Shown here in pieces: positions 42,030 through 51,239 of a DNA stretch of 64,000 nt (within the stretch, counting starts at the first letter, position 1; each line of letters begins with the position of its first letter). Location: contig CAVZVI010000010.1 in assembly GCA_963778675.1 (NCBI GenBank), positions 1 to 64,000 of the forward strand, given 5' to 3'. The position numbers and the translations under genes are program-made. The notes under the pieces were generated by a model. It was not told the DNA's origin. It saw nothing but the letters and a program-made list of their open reading frames with translations, and did no database searches. The stretch is from CAWCDJ01 sp963778675 (GTDB lineage: Bacteria; Acidobacteriota; Terriglobia; Bryobacterales; Bryobacteraceae).

Positions 42030-42791
42030 ATGTTCGAAACCGCTACCCTTGCGGGCGGTGCGCCCGCAAAGCGTGTCTGGACGACGTGCATCGGAATCAC
42101 GGGAGAAGCGCTGCTCGTTGCATTTGCGATGGTTGCCCCGATGATCTGGCCCCAGGTGCTTCCGAAAGCCCAGTGGGTCGCCTCGCTCGCGCCTCCCAGC
42201 CCGCCGCCACCACCGCCGCCAGCTGGCGGAGAAGCGGCGGTGCGTCCGCCGGAAGTTGTCCGCCGCACCTTTCAGTTCCGGGAAGACCAGCTTTACGCTT
42301 ACAGGCAGATGCCGGCGCATCCCGTAATTTTGAGCGAGCCTCCGGATGCGGGCCGGGAGGGGCCGGGCGTGCCCGGCGGAAGCGGTACGAGGACGGGCGC
42401 TCCCACCGGCATCCTGAACGATCTGATGCGTGAGGCCGCGCCCCCGCCACCGCGGGCGCCGGCCGCAACCGCTGCTCCCAGGCCCGTCGAGCGGCCCATT
42501 CCACGCATGACCCTGGGAGGCAACGTCCTGATGGGCCGGCTGATTCACCGTGTGGAGCCGGTCTATCCGCGGATCGCGATTCAGGCGCGGATCGCGGGCG
42601 AAGTACAGTTGGAAGCCGTGGTCGGACCGGACGGCCGCGTGCGGGAACTGCAGGTCAAAAGCGGCCATCCGATGCTGGTCCGCGCCGCCGTGGAGGCCGT
42701 ACGGCAGTGGGTGTTTCAGCCGACGCTGCTCAACGGTGAGCCGGTGGAGGTGAGCGCGCCGGTGACGGTCACTTTCCGGCTGGCGCAATAG
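42030..42791 (+). CDS. TonB-like energy transducer protein
   Basis: A 253-residue protein. The start at 42030 (MFETATLAGGAPAKRVWTTC) directly follows AAAGGAGCCAGGAG. It has one TM helix (GITGEALLVAFAMVAPMIW), a Pro-rich periplasm-spanning stretch (PPSPPPPPPPAGG, PPPPRAPAATAAPRP) and the C-terminal TonB fold (LIHRVEPVYPRIAIQARIAG, EVQLEAVVGPDGRVRELQVK, AVEAVRQWVFQPTLLNGEPV, APVTVTFRLAQ). TonB proteins pass proton-motive-force energy to outer-membrane receptors such as the one at 9.1-12.8 kb. No ExbB/ExbD genes are nearby. The gene ends 23 bases inside the convergent radical SAM gene. Confidence 0.88.
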   Translation: MFETATLAGGAPAKRVWTTCIGITGEALLVAFAMVAPMIWPQVLPKAQWVASLAPPSPPPPPPPAGGEAAVRPPEVVRRTFQFREDQLYAYRQMPAHPVILSEPPDAGREGPGVPGGSGTRTGAPTGILNDLMREAAPPPPRAPAATAAPRPVERPIPRMTLGGNVLMGRLIHRVEPVYPRIAIQARIAGEVQLEAVVGPDGRVRELQVKSGHPMLVRAAVEAVRQWVFQPTLLNGEPVEVSAPVTVTFRLAQ

Positions 42792-43776
42792 AGAAGAATC
42801 CGCTGACGTTCTCCCACAGCAACTGCGGAAAGCTCTTGTCGAGATACGAGCGGATGGAAACGTAACACTCGTCGCACTCGTTCGTGCGGGTGAACTGTTC
42901 CACCATGCGGCCGCGCTGGTCGAGCGGGTAGCGATGGAACTGCATGGAGCAGGGCTGCAGCAGGCCCTCCGAAGTGACCACCAGAAAGCGGAGGCCTGCC
43001 TTGCAGCCGGGCGTGCCGCCGTTTTCGAAGTAGCGCCGCGTGGCGGCGAGCGTGGTGGGCGCATTGACGATCCAGTTGGTGGAGTCACGGCGCGCCTCTA
43101 CGCGGTCGAGCTGGCGGTTGAGCTCCGCAAGCTGCTCAGGCGTACTCAGAAAGTAGTTACGGCAGCCGGTGCGCCTCGCGGAGTAAGCGCTGTAACAGAG
43201 GTTGGCGCCCCACTCGCGCGCCTTGTCGGCGATGGCGTTGATTTCGGTGACGTTCTCGCTGGTGATGCAACTGTTCAGCACGATATCGTCGTGCCCCAGC
43301 CGGGTCAGCCGCGGGATGAGATCTTCGAGGTGGCTGTAGAGACCCGGGTAGACGCGAAAATCGTCGTGCCGGTCGTCGGGAAAGTCCAGGCTCACGGAAA
43401 ACTGGTCCACGCCGGCCTCGCGCAGCGCGAGGTACTTCGCTTCGGTCATGAGCGACCAGTTGGAAACCAGGATTGTGTATGGAGGGCGGGAGCCGCTCTT
43501 AATGGCGCGGACGATCTCCACCACGTCGTCGCGCATAAGCGGCTCGCCGCCCGAGATCTGAACCACGCAGGGCCGGAGCTCCTCCGTGTACCGGCTGTAA
43601 TCCGCGGGCCGCAGGTTGCCCGACTCGTCACGCGGGCCGCCATGGTCGCAGTGCTTGCAGTAGCAGGTGCAAGCGTCGGTGACTTCAAACGAAACTACGA
43701 TGGGGCGCTCGGCGAGCCAGTTCAACGACCCTCGCCCGATGATCCGGAGGGATTGCGCCAGGGGAACCTTTCGCAA
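42769..43776 (-). CDS. Radical SAM protein with SPASM-like C-terminus
   Basis: About 335 residues. It has a radical SAM core with the iron-sulfur motif C-x3-C-x2-C within FEVTDACTCYCKHCDHGG, the SAM-binding VVQISGGEPLMRDDVVEIVR, and strands TILVSNWSLMTEAKYLALRE and GVDQFSVSLDFPDDRHDDFR. The C-terminal extension GTPGCKAGLRFLVVTSEGLL with CSMQFHRYP and CDECYVSIRSYLDK supplies cysteines for an auxiliary cluster, as in SPASM/twitch enzymes that modify peptides or act in cofactor biosynthesis. The start is uncertain: the TTG at 43776 (LRKVPLAQSLRIIGRGSLNW) is the best in-frame choice. An ATG some 20 bases earlier is in another frame, so a further small sequence error is possible. The substrate is unknown. 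Confidence 0.8.
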   Translation of the reverse strand: MRKVPLAQSLRIIGRGSLNWLAERPIVVSFEVTDACTCYCKHCDHGGPRDESGNLRPADYSRYTEELRPCVVQISGGEPLMRDDVVEIVRAIKSGSRPPYTILVSNWSLMTEAKYLALREAGVDQFSVSLDFPDDRHDDFRVYPGLYSHLEDLIPRLTRLGHDDIVLNSCITSENVTEINAIADKAREWGANLCYSAYSARRTGCRNYFLSTPEQLAELNRQLDRVEARRDSTNWIVNAPTTLAATRRYFENGGTPGCKAGLRFLVVTSEGLLQPCSMQFHRYPLDQRGRMVEQFTRTNECDECYVSIRSYLDKSFPQLLWENVSGFFSIAPAGK

Positions 43777-43813
43777 ATGGCGATGGTAACATGCCGCGCG
43801 GTATGCTCGAATC

Positions 43814-44944
43814 GTGCATCGACTCTGCGCGCTTCTCGCGGTGCTGCCGCTGGCGGCCGCTACGCCGCCCGCCCACTTCACGGCCCACACGGTCGCCACC
43901 GGTCTGCGCGGCGGGTACCAGGTAGTGGCGGCGGACCTCAACCACGACGGCAAACCCGACCTGATCGCGCTCGCCAGCGGCATGCCCGAACTGGTCTGGT
44001 ATGAGAACCCGGGTTGGGAGCGGCACGTGCTCGCCGGCGGGCTTTCGCGAATGATCAACTGCGTGGTGGTGGAGGCCGAAGGCCGCACCGAGATCGTGGT
44101 CGCGAGCGGCTTCGAGAACCAGGCAAAACAAAGCGCCGGCATCGTTTCCGTGCTGCGGCCGGGGGCCGATCCGCGGGAGCCGTGGAGCGCGACGGAGATC
44201 GACCGCCTGCCCACCTCGCACCGCCTGCGCCTTGCGAAGATCGACGGCAGCGGAACGCCTGTGGTGGTGAACGCGGCGCTAACCGGGCCGGAAGCCGAGG
44301 CGCCCGACTATCGCGGGCACGCCCCGCTGGTGTTCTACCGGCCGGGCGAGTGGAAGCGCCAGGTGATCAGCACCGAAAACCAGGGCGTAGTGCACGGCAT
44401 CTACATCCTCGATTGGGACGGCGACGGGCGCGACGATATCCTCACCGCCAGCTTCGAAGGCATACACCTGTTTCACCTGGGCAAGGACGGCCGGTGGACC
44501 CGCACGGCGATTGCCGCGGGCGATCCGGCGCCGTGGCCCAAATCGGGATCGAGCGATATCGCGGTGGGGCGCCTGGGAAAAGAGCGGTTCCTGGCGGCGA
44601 TCGAGCCGTGGCACGGCAACGAGGTTTCCATTTACCGCCGGAAGGGCGGCGCGTGGCGGCGCGAGGTGATCGACAGCTCGCTGGTGGACGGCCACACGAT
44701 CCTGACGTCCGATCTGAACGGCGACGGCCGCGACGAAGTGGTCGCCGGATATCGCGGGAAGGGGCGCAGCGTCTACGTGTATTCGTTCGACGGGAAACGC
44801 TGGAACCGCGCGACGCTGGACGACGGCGGCATGGGGGCGGCCGCTTGTACCGCGGCCGATCTGAATGGTGATGGACGGCCGGACATCGCGTGCATCGGGT
44901 CGGCGACGGCGAACCTGAAATGGTATGAAAACACAAAGCCCTAA
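43814..44944 (+). CDS. Exported FG-GAP/VCBS-repeat protein
   Basis: A 376-residue secreted protein with a short signal peptide (RLCALLAVLPLAAA) and repeated beta-propeller blades marked by calcium-binding loops: DLNHDGKPD, DWDGDGRDD, DLNGDGRDE and DLNGDGRPD. The repeated MVWYEN-like text (ELVWYENPG near the start, LKWYENTKP at the end) suggests ring closure of a seven-bladed propeller. The start codon is a GTG at 43814. Family members bind ligands or sit next to enzymatic domains on the cell surface; no enzyme domain is present here. It is followed 33 bases later by the ADOP permease gene. Confidence 0.82.
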   Translation: MHRLCALLAVLPLAAATPPAHFTAHTVATGLRGGYQVVAADLNHDGKPDLIALASGMPELVWYENPGWERHVLAGGLSRMINCVVVEAEGRTEIVVASGFENQAKQSAGIVSVLRPGADPREPWSATEIDRLPTSHRLRLAKIDGSGTPVVVNAALTGPEAEAPDYRGHAPLVFYRPGEWKRQVISTENQGVVHGIYILDWDGDGRDDILTASFEGIHLFHLGKDGRWTRTAIAAGDPAPWPKSGSSDIAVGRLGKERFLAAIEPWHGNEVSIYRRKGGAWRREVIDSSLVDGHTILTSDLNGDGRDEVVAGYRGKGRSVYVYSFDGKRWNRATLDDGGMGAAACTAADLNGDGRPDIACIGSATANLKWYENTKP

Positions 44945-44977
44945 CGATTCCGTCCGCTGTTCCGTCTAAAGACCGTC

Positions 44978-47386
44978 ATGTTTACCTCCCTGCTCCACGA
45001 CCTCCGCTACGCGCTGCGAACTATGGCGCGAAACCCCGGGTTCACGGCTGTTTCGATCCTCGCCCTGGCGCTGGGGATCGGGGCAAACAGCGCGGTTTTC
45101 ACGGTGGTCAACTCGGTGTTGCTCGAGCCGCTGCGGTTCCGCGACCCGGACCAGTTAATCGTGGTGCGCGAGCGCAACCTCAAGGCCGGATTTCCGCAGT
45201 TCTCGCTCTCCCCGGGCAATTACCTGGATTATCGCGACCATAACCATACCTTCTCGGGAATGGCGGCGTTCGGCGGGACCGGGCTGAACATGTCGGGCGG
45301 CTCTCAGCCGGAGCGCCTCCGTGGCGCGCGCGTGACGAACAATTTCTTCAGTGTGCTGGGCCGCGCGCCGTTCCTGGGGCGCACCTTTACCGGGCAGGAG
45401 GCACAGCCCGGGTCGAATCACGTCGTCATCCTCAGCTACGGGCTCTGGCAGCGGCGCTTCGGAGGCCGCGACGTGCTTGGCCAGACCCTGAAATTGAATG
45501 ACGAGCTGTACACCGTGATCGGGGTGATGTCCGCCGATTTCCAATTCCCCGCGCGCGTGGAGATCTGGACGCCGCTGGCCATGAACCTTCAGAACTGGCA
45601 GCAGCGCGGCGGACATTACCTGGGCGGTATCGGGCGGCTGAAAGCCGGGTCGTCGATCGCGGCTGCGCAGGCGGATCTGAACACGATTGCGGCGAGGGCG
45701 GAGAAGCAGTTTCCGCAGTCGAACTCGGGTTGGGACACCACGCTGCAGAGCCTTCAGGAGGCGGTGGTCGGGCGGATCCGGCCGGCGATGCTGACGCTCA
45801 CGGCGGCGGTCGGGTTCGTGCTGCTGATTGCCTGCGTGAACCTGGCGAACCTGCTGCTCTCGCGATCCGCCACCCGGCGGCGCGAGATTGGAATCCGCAG
45901 CTCCATGGGTGCCGGCCGGGGGCGGTTGATCCGCCAGTTCCTTACCGAGAGCGTCCTGCTGGCCGCGATCGGGGCGGCGGCCGGCCTTGCGCTCGCCTGG
46001 GCCGGCACGCGGCTGCTGGTCAACCTGAGCCCCAACATTCTGCCGCGCGCGACCGAGATCACGCTGAACGGGCGCGCATTGGCATTTACCGCCGGGATTG
46101 CCGTGCTGACCGGGATCCTGTTCGGGCTTGCGCCGGCCATCCACATGGCGAAGACCGACCTGATGGCGGCCTTGCGCGAGGGCTCGCGCGGCAACGCCAT
46201 CGGCTTCCGGCGCAACCGGCTCCGCAGCGTGCTGGTGATGGGCGAAGTAGCGCTGGCGCTGGTGCTGCTCTCCGGAGCGGGCCTGCTGATGCGCAGCTTC
46301 TACCGGCTGCAATCGATCGAGCCGGGCTTCGATCCGCATGGCATGCTGACTTTCCGCACCAACCTGCCCGCTGCAAAATACAAGGGCGACGAACCCCAAG
46401 CGGCCTTCTACCGCCGCGCCCTGGAACGAATCCGCGCGTTGCCGGGGGTCGAGGCCGCCGGGGCCGCGCAGATCTTCCCGCTGGCGGGCGATGACTACAT
46501 CCTCTCGTTCGAGCAGATCGGCAAGCCGCCGGTGCCGGTGGGCAATGAGCCGAGCGCGGCCTACTATTCCGCAACCCCCGGATACTTCGCGTCGCTGCGG
46601 ATTCCCATCAAAGCAGGCCGCGATTTTTCGGAGCACGATGACGCCGCGGCTCCGTTCGTGGCGATCATCAGCGAGAGCATGGCGCGTCAGTTCTATGCGG
46701 GTGAAAATCCGTTGGGGCAGCGAATCCAGATGGGTAACGGATCGAAGCCGGCGGAGATCGTCGGAATCGTGGGAGACGTGCGCGACCAGCAACTGGACTC
46801 GATGGGAAGGCCCGCGGTGTACGAACCGGCTGCCCAGGTGCCCTTCGGCGCGATGTATTTCGGAGTCCGCACGGCGGTCGACCCGGCTTCGCTGATTTCG
46901 GGCGTCCGGGCGGTGATCCGCGGCCTCGATCCGGAGCTTCCGCTGGACGCCGTCGGAACGGTGGATGCATTGGTCTCGAGCTCGCTCTCGCAGCGGCGCT
47001 TCGCCATGCTATTGATGGCGATTTTCGCCGGCCTCGCGCTGGTGCTGGCGATGGTCGGGATCTACGGCGTGATCTCCTACTCGGTGACGCAGGCGACGCA
47101 GGAGATCGGCATACGGATGGCGCTCGGCGCGCGCAGCGGCGACGTGCTGCGTATCGTCTTCGGCTACGCCGGTGTTCTGATGGCGGCGGGCCTGGCGCTG
47201 GGCATCGTGGCCGCCCTTGCTACCGGCCGCCTGCTGGCATCGCAGCTCTTCGAGGTAAAGCCCACCGATCCGATGACCTATGCGGCAGTTGCGTCCGCGC
47301 TTCTGGCCACCGGGATGCTCGCATGTACGATTCCGGCGCTGCGGGCGATGCGGGTAGATCCGCTGGTGGCGCTGCGGAACGAATAG
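44978..47386 (+). CDS. MacB-like ABC permease, acidobacterial duplicated orphan permease (ADOP) type
   Basis: An 802-residue membrane protein of the FtsX/MacB permease superfamily. The N-terminus RDLRYALRTMARNPGFTAVS, ILALALGIGANSAVF is the ADOP hallmark. It is followed by a large periplasmic MacB-PCD domain, a three-helix FtsX unit (AMLTLTAAVGFVLLIACVNL, ANLLLSRSATRRREIGIRSS, GILFGLAPAIHMAKTDLMAA), a second periplasmic domain and a second FtsX unit (LLMAIFAGLALVLAMVGIYG, VISYSVTQATQEIGIRMALG) ending RVDPLVALRNE. No ATPase gene is adjacent, as usual for this expanded family. Probable role: export of peptides, lipids or toxins with a separately encoded ATPase. Confidence 0.92.
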   Translation: MFTSLLHDLRYALRTMARNPGFTAVSILALALGIGANSAVFTVVNSVLLEPLRFRDPDQLIVVRERNLKAGFPQFSLSPGNYLDYRDHNHTFSGMAAFGGTGLNMSGGSQPERLRGARVTNNFFSVLGRAPFLGRTFTGQEAQPGSNHVVILSYGLWQRRFGGRDVLGQTLKLNDELYTVIGVMSADFQFPARVEIWTPLAMNLQNWQQRGGHYLGGIGRLKAGSSIAAAQADLNTIAARAEKQFPQSNSGWDTTLQSLQEAVVGRIRPAMLTLTAAVGFVLLIACVNLANLLLSRSATRRREIGIRSSMGAGRGRLIRQFLTESVLLAAIGAAAGLALAWAGTRLLVNLSPNILPRATEITLNGRALAFTAGIAVLTGILFGLAPAIHMAKTDLMAALREGSRGNAIGFRRNRLRSVLVMGEVALALVLLSGAGLLMRSFYRLQSIEPGFDPHGMLTFRTNLPAAKYKGDEPQAAFYRRALERIRALPGVEAAGAAQIFPLAGDDYILSFEQIGKPPVPVGNEPSAAYYSATPGYFASLRIPIKAGRDFSEHDDAAAPFVAIISESMARQFYAGENPLGQRIQMGNGSKPAEIVGIVGDVRDQQLDSMGRPAVYEPAAQVPFGAMYFGVRTAVDPASLISGVRAVIRGLDPELPLDAVGTVDALVSSSLSQRRFAMLLMAIFAGLALVLAMVGIYGVISYSVTQATQEIGIRMALGARSGDVLRIVFGYAGVLMAAGLALGIVAALATGRLLASQLFEVKPTDPMTYAAVASALLATGMLACTIPALRAMRVDPLVALRNE

Positions 47387-47404
47387 GCAGGGTAGAATCG
47401 AGGT

Positions 47405-48415
47405 TTGCCTGATTTCCTCGTAACGGTGGTGATCCCCACCCTGGCTGCGGATTCGAGACTTCGGGAGTGCGTGGAATCCCTCGGGCGGCAGACGCGGCGC
47501 AACTTTGAGGTTGTCGTCGTGGATAACAGCGGCCAAAGCCTGGCACGGCGCAACGGTTCCGCGCCGGGCGCGCGACTCATCGAGAATGGCCGCAACGCCG
47601 GATTCGGTGCTGCCGTCAACCAGGGCTTCCGGTCTTCCGATGCTCCGTACCTGGCCACGTTGAACGACGACGCCGTGGCGCATCCGCGATGGCTCGAAGC
47701 GCTGGTGTGTGCGCTCGAGCAACGGCCGGATGCCGGGATGTGCGCTTCGCAGGTGCGGTTCTTCGGCGAGGAGCGGCTCGATTCGGCCGGCATGCTCGTT
47801 GCACGGGACGGCAGCAGCAAGCAGCGCGGCCACGGGCGCCCGCCCGAAGATTTTCCCGTGGCCGAAGAGGTGCTGTTTCCCAGCGGCTCGGCGGCACTCT
47901 ACCGGCGCGCCATGCTGGAACAGATCGGCGGCTTCGACGACGACTTTTTCCTCTACTGCGAAGATACCGATCTCGGGCTTCGCGCGCGCTGGGCCGGCTG
48001 GAAGTGCCTCTACGTGCCGCAGGCGGTGGTGGAGCATCATTACTCGCACTCCGCGGGACAGGTCTCCGGGCTGAAAGCCTACTACGTGGAGCGCAACCGG
48101 TTGTTCGTGCTGGTGAAGAATTTCCCGCCCGCGATGCTGCCGGCGGCGCCATTCGTCTCCGCGGCCCGCTACGGCTGGCACCTGCGCTACCTGCTGCAGG
48201 GGCGCGGCAGCGCGGCCCGCTTCCGCGCGGAAGGCAACGGCGGACCGAAGATGTTATGGTACGTGCTGAAAGCGCACGCGGCGGTGGTGGCGAGCCTGCC
48301 GCGGCTCTGGCGGCAGCGGCGCGCCATTCGCGCGGGCGCCAGAATTACTCCCGCGGTATTTCGCCACCTGCTCCGCGGCCACGCAATCAGCGCAAGGAGG
48401 TTGGCGGCTCATTGA
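47405..48415 (+). CDS. Glycosyltransferase family 2 (rhamnosyltransferase-like)
   Basis: A 336-residue GT-A enzyme starting at a TTG (LPDFLVTVVIPTLAADSRLR). Its landmarks are VVIPT, ENGRNAGFGAAVNQGFRSSD (nucleotide binding), ATLNDDAVAHPRWLEAL (the DxD-like NDD), SGSAALYRRAMLEQIGGFDD and FFLYCEDTDLGLRARWAG (the catalytic EDTDLGLR), then a basic C-terminal tail. This is the pattern of WbbL/RfbF-type enzymes adding sugars to a lipid-linked acceptor at the inner membrane. It starts the glycan operon. Its stop overlaps the start of the next gene (ATTGA). Confidence 0.88.
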   Translation: MPDFLVTVVIPTLAADSRLRECVESLGRQTRRNFEVVVVDNSGQSLARRNGSAPGARLIENGRNAGFGAAVNQGFRSSDAPYLATLNDDAVAHPRWLEALVCALEQRPDAGMCASQVRFFGEERLDSAGMLVARDGSSKQRGHGRPPEDFPVAEEVLFPSGSAALYRRAMLEQIGGFDDDFFLYCEDTDLGLRARWAGWKCLYVPQAVVEHHYSHSAGQVSGLKAYYVERNRLFVLVKNFPPAMLPAAPFVSAARYGWHLRYLLQGRGSAARFRAEGNGGPKMLWYVLKAHAAVVASLPRLWRQRRAIRAGARITPAVFRHLLRGHAISARRLAAH

Positions 48416-49158
48416 TTCAACCGACCGGTCCCGATTCCCTGCTGGTGATCGTGCCGGCGCTCAATGAAGAGGGCGCCATCGGGGCGGTGGTGCGCTCGAT
48501 CCGGCACCACGTTCCCGGCGCGCCCGTGCTCGTGATCGACGACTGCTCGAGCGACGGCACCATCGCTGCGGCCCGGGCGGCCGGCGCGGACGTACTCCCG
48601 CTGCCTCACCATCTGGGACTGGGCGGATGCGTGCAGGCCGGCTACAAGCTGGCGCACGAACTGGGGTTCCGCTACGTGATCCGGGTGGATGGCGATGGGC
48701 AGCACGATGCAGGCGACATTCCCCGCATCTTCGAGCGGCTGAAGGAATCGGGCTGCGAGATGGTGATCGGGTCGCGGTTTGCCGGCGGCAACGGGTTCGA
48801 CAACAGCGCCGCGCGGTCGCTCGGCATCCGGTTTTTCCGCCTGGTGCTGCGGCCGATTCTGGGCCGGCCGGTGCAGGATCCCACGTCGGGCTTCGTGGGC
48901 CTGAATCACCGCGCGCTCGAACTGTTCAGCCGCAGCTTTCCCCTGGAGTATCCCGAGATCGAAGCCCTGGTGGTGTTGCAGCGCAAGCGTTTCCGTTTCG
49001 AGGAAGTGCCCTGCAAGATGCGGCCGCGCACCACGGGGCGATCGTCCATCACCACGATCAAGTCGTTCTACTATATTGCCCACGTGCTGCTCGGGGTGTT
49101 TGTCAATGTTTTGAGAATGGATCGCCGGTCCCGCCGCGGGTCCGGCGACGGAGGATAA
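48412..49158 (+). CDS. DPM1-like polyprenyl-phosphate glycosyltransferase (GT2)
   Basis: A protein of about 248 residues. The frame is open far upstream, but the start is set at the TTG at 48412 (LIQPTGPDSLLVIVPALNEE), preceded by AAGGAGG and overlapping the previous stop. Motifs are IVPALNEEGAIGAVVRS, VLVIDDCSSDGTIAAARAAG, YVIRVDGDGQHDAGDIPRIF (the metal-binding DGDGQHD) and VIGSRFAGGNGFDNS, typical of enzymes that load a sugar on polyprenyl phosphate. The C-terminus lacks membrane helices but is followed by a DUF2304 membrane protein, a common pairing. Confidence 0.87.
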   Translation: MIQPTGPDSLLVIVPALNEEGAIGAVVRSIRHHVPGAPVLVIDDCSSDGTIAAARAAGADVLPLPHHLGLGGCVQAGYKLAHELGFRYVIRVDGDGQHDAGDIPRIFERLKESGCEMVIGSRFAGGNGFDNSAARSLGIRFFRLVLRPILGRPVQDPTSGFVGLNHRALELFSRSFPLEYPEIEALVVLQRKRFRFEEVPCKMRPRTTGRSSITTIKSFYYIAHVLLGVFVNVLRMDRRSRRGSGDGG

Positions 49159-49512
49159 ATGCAGAGCCTCTTGCACATCACGACCATCCTCAGCATCGTA
49201 CTGCTCGTGCTGGTGCTGATCTCGGTGCGCCGCGCGCACATCCGCGTGGAGTACTCGGTGAGCTGGCTGCTGGCCGCCGTGGCCATGCTGCTGCTCTCGC
49301 GATCGCGGCCGGTGCTCGATTACATCACGCGCCGGTTCGGGATTCCCGATACGCCGCTGACCCTGTTTCTGATCGCGGGCAGCATCTTTCTCATCATGTT
49401 CCTGCGCTTCTCGTTCATCATCTCCGACCTGCGCGACGACAACATCGCGCTGGCGCAGCGCGTCGCGATTCTGGAATACCACCTGCGGAACCTCGCCGGC
49501 CATGAAAAGTAA
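49159..49512 (+). CDS. DUF2304 membrane protein
   Basis: A 117-residue protein with three TM helices (LLHITTILSIVLLVLVLISV; VSWLLAAVAMLLLSRSRPVL; PLTLFLIAGSIFLIMFLRFS) and a short cytoplasmic coiled tail (DLRDDNIALAQRVAILEYHL). This is the DUF2304 layout, often found next to DPM1-like glycosyltransferases and thought to anchor or assist them. Its ATG directly abuts the stop of the preceding gene and its 3' end overlaps the next gene by 11 bases, so the genes are translationally coupled. Confidence 0.87.
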   Translation: MQSLLHITTILSIVLLVLVLISVRRAHIRVEYSVSWLLAAVAMLLLSRSRPVLDYITRRFGIPDTPLTLFLIAGSIFLIMFLRFSFIISDLRDDNIALAQRVAILEYHLRNLAGHEK

Positions 49513-51238
49513 GAAGGCGGAGATCCGCAGGAAGTCCGCCGTCCGTGCCGCCGCACCAACCGCCTCGCAGTGGTGGATCTGGGCAGCCGCCGCGGCGGCT
49601 GCGGTGGTCGTGGTGTTTTGGGCATATTCTCCGGCCCTGCACGGGCCCTTCCTGTTCGACGACACCACTCTGCCGTTTGCGCTCCCGCACTTCGGGGCCC
49701 CGCTTGGCGACTGGCTGCGGGGAAACCGCCCGGTCCTGATGTTCACTTACTGGGTGAACGCACGGCTCTCCGGCGACGACACGTACTCGTACCATGTCGT
49801 CAATATCCTGATCCACTGCATCACCAGCGGGCTGGTCTTTCTGATGGTCCGCCGCCTGATGGAATGGAGCGGCGCCGAGCCGGCGCGGCGCACGCTGCTG
49901 GCCGGGTTCGCCGCCGCGGTTTTTCTGCTGCATCCCATACAGACCGAAGCAGTAGCCTACCTGGCAGGCCGCTCGGAAGGGCTGAGCGTGATGCTGGTGT
50001 TCGCGGCCTTCACGATCTTTCTGTACCGCCGTGAAACGGCGGCCGGCTGGAGCATCGTGGCCGTGGTGCTGCTGCTGTTCTGCCTGGCGCTGCTTTCGAA
50101 GGAGCACACGATTGCGTTGCCGGCCCTTCTGCTGCTGACCGATTACTGGTGGAATCCCGGCTTTTCGTTGAAGGGGATCCGCGGCAACTGGAAGCTCTAC
50201 GGACCGCTCGCGCTGGGCGCGGCGGCCGGAGTCGCGCTCTTCTGGAGGCTCATCATGCACGCTCCGACCGCAGGGTTCGGCATGAAGAACCTCACGTGGT
50301 ACGAGTACTTCTTCACGCAGTGCCGCGCGCTGTTCGTCTACCTGGGCCTGTTCCTGTTTCCGGTGCGCCTGACCGTGGATTGGGACTTCCCCATTTCGAA
50401 GAACCTGCTGGATCACGGCGCCATTTTCGGCCTGGCCGCGCTGATCGCAATGTGCGCGGCGGCCTGGCATTACCGCCGCCGCTTCCCTCTGGCGTCGTAC
50501 GGCTTCTTCATGTTCCTGGTGCTGATGGCGCCCACCTCTTCCATCCTGCCGATTCGCGACCCGATCGCCGAGCGGCGCATCTACTTCGCGATGCCCGGCC
50601 TGCTGCTGATCGTCGTGGACTTGCTGGGCCGCCTCAAGGTGGAACGGAAAGCGCTGGCGGCGGGCTGCGCGGTGGTGGTGCTGGCCGCCGCCGGCGCGAC
50701 CTATGCCCGCGCAGCGGTGTGGGGCGATGCCGTGACCCTCTGGGAAGACACGGCTGCCAAATCACCGAACAAGGCCCGCGTCCATTTTCAACTCGGCTTT
50801 GCCTACTTCGACCAGGGCCGCTTCGAACGCGCCATCGAGGAGTTCGAGAAGACGGCCAAGCTCGAAGTTCCCACCTACAATCTGTTGATCGACTGGGCGC
50901 TGGCCTATGACGGTTTGAACCGGCACGACGACGCCATGGCCAAGCTGCGGCAGGCCGCGTCGATGGAACGTACCGCCCACGTCTATACGCAGATCGCGAA
51001 GGTTTACGCCGAGCAGTCGCGATGGGCCGACGCTTTGGACGCGCTCGACACGGCGCAGAAGATCGACCCTAACTTTGCGACCATCTACAATTACCGGGGC
51101 AAGATCCACTACAAGAACAACGAACTGGCGGCCGCCGCCGCCGACTACCAGCACGCGCTTGCGCTCGATCCGACGCTGGTTGATGCGCGGCAGGAACTGG
51201 CCTCGGTCGAGGCCCTGCTGTTGCGCGGCGCGCATTGA
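49502..51238 (+). CDS. TMTC-like polytopic membrane protein with C-terminal TPR repeats
   Basis: A 578-residue protein. The N-terminal 400 residues hold about ten TM helices with TMTC-like landmarks (FDDTTLPFALP, RPVLMFTYWVNARLSGDDTY, YHVVNILIHCITSGLVFLMV, FLLHPIQTEAVAYLAGRSEG, LLSKEHTIALPALLLLTDYW). This resembles GT-C enzymes and the eukaryotic TMTC O-mannosyltransferases. The last 150 residues are TPR repeats (RVHFQLGFAYFDQGRFERAI, ALAYDGLNRHDDAMAKLRQA, IYNYRGKIHYKNNELAAAAA). It probably transfers a lipid-linked sugar to proteins or assembles a surface glycan. It overlaps the DUF2304 gene by 11 bases and ends two bases before the GT4 gene. Confidence 0.85.
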   Translation: MKSKKAEIRRKSAVRAAAPTASQWWIWAAAAAAAVVVVFWAYSPALHGPFLFDDTTLPFALPHFGAPLGDWLRGNRPVLMFTYWVNARLSGDDTYSYHVVNILIHCITSGLVFLMVRRLMEWSGAEPARRTLLAGFAAAVFLLHPIQTEAVAYLAGRSEGLSVMLVFAAFTIFLYRRETAAGWSIVAVVLLLFCLALLSKEHTIALPALLLLTDYWWNPGFSLKGIRGNWKLYGPLALGAAAGVALFWRLIMHAPTAGFGMKNLTWYEYFFTQCRALFVYLGLFLFPVRLTVDWDFPISKNLLDHGAIFGLAALIAMCAAAWHYRRRFPLASYGFFMFLVLMAPTSSILPIRDPIAERRIYFAMPGLLLIVVDLLGRLKVERKALAAGCAVVVLAAAGATYARAAVWGDAVTLWEDTAAKSPNKARVHFQLGFAYFDQGRFERAIEEFEKTAKLEVPTYNLLIDWALAYDGLNRHDDAMAKLRQAASMERTAHVYTQIAKVYAEQSRWADALDALDTAQKIDPNFATIYNYRGKIHYKNNELAAAAADYQHALALDPTLVDARQELASVEALLLRGAH

Positions 51239-51239
51239 C

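Noticed and set aside
47689..48411. Upstream extension of the DPM1-like open frame
   Set aside because: It lies inside the first GT2 gene in another frame; the Shine-Dalgarno and coupling place the start at 48412.
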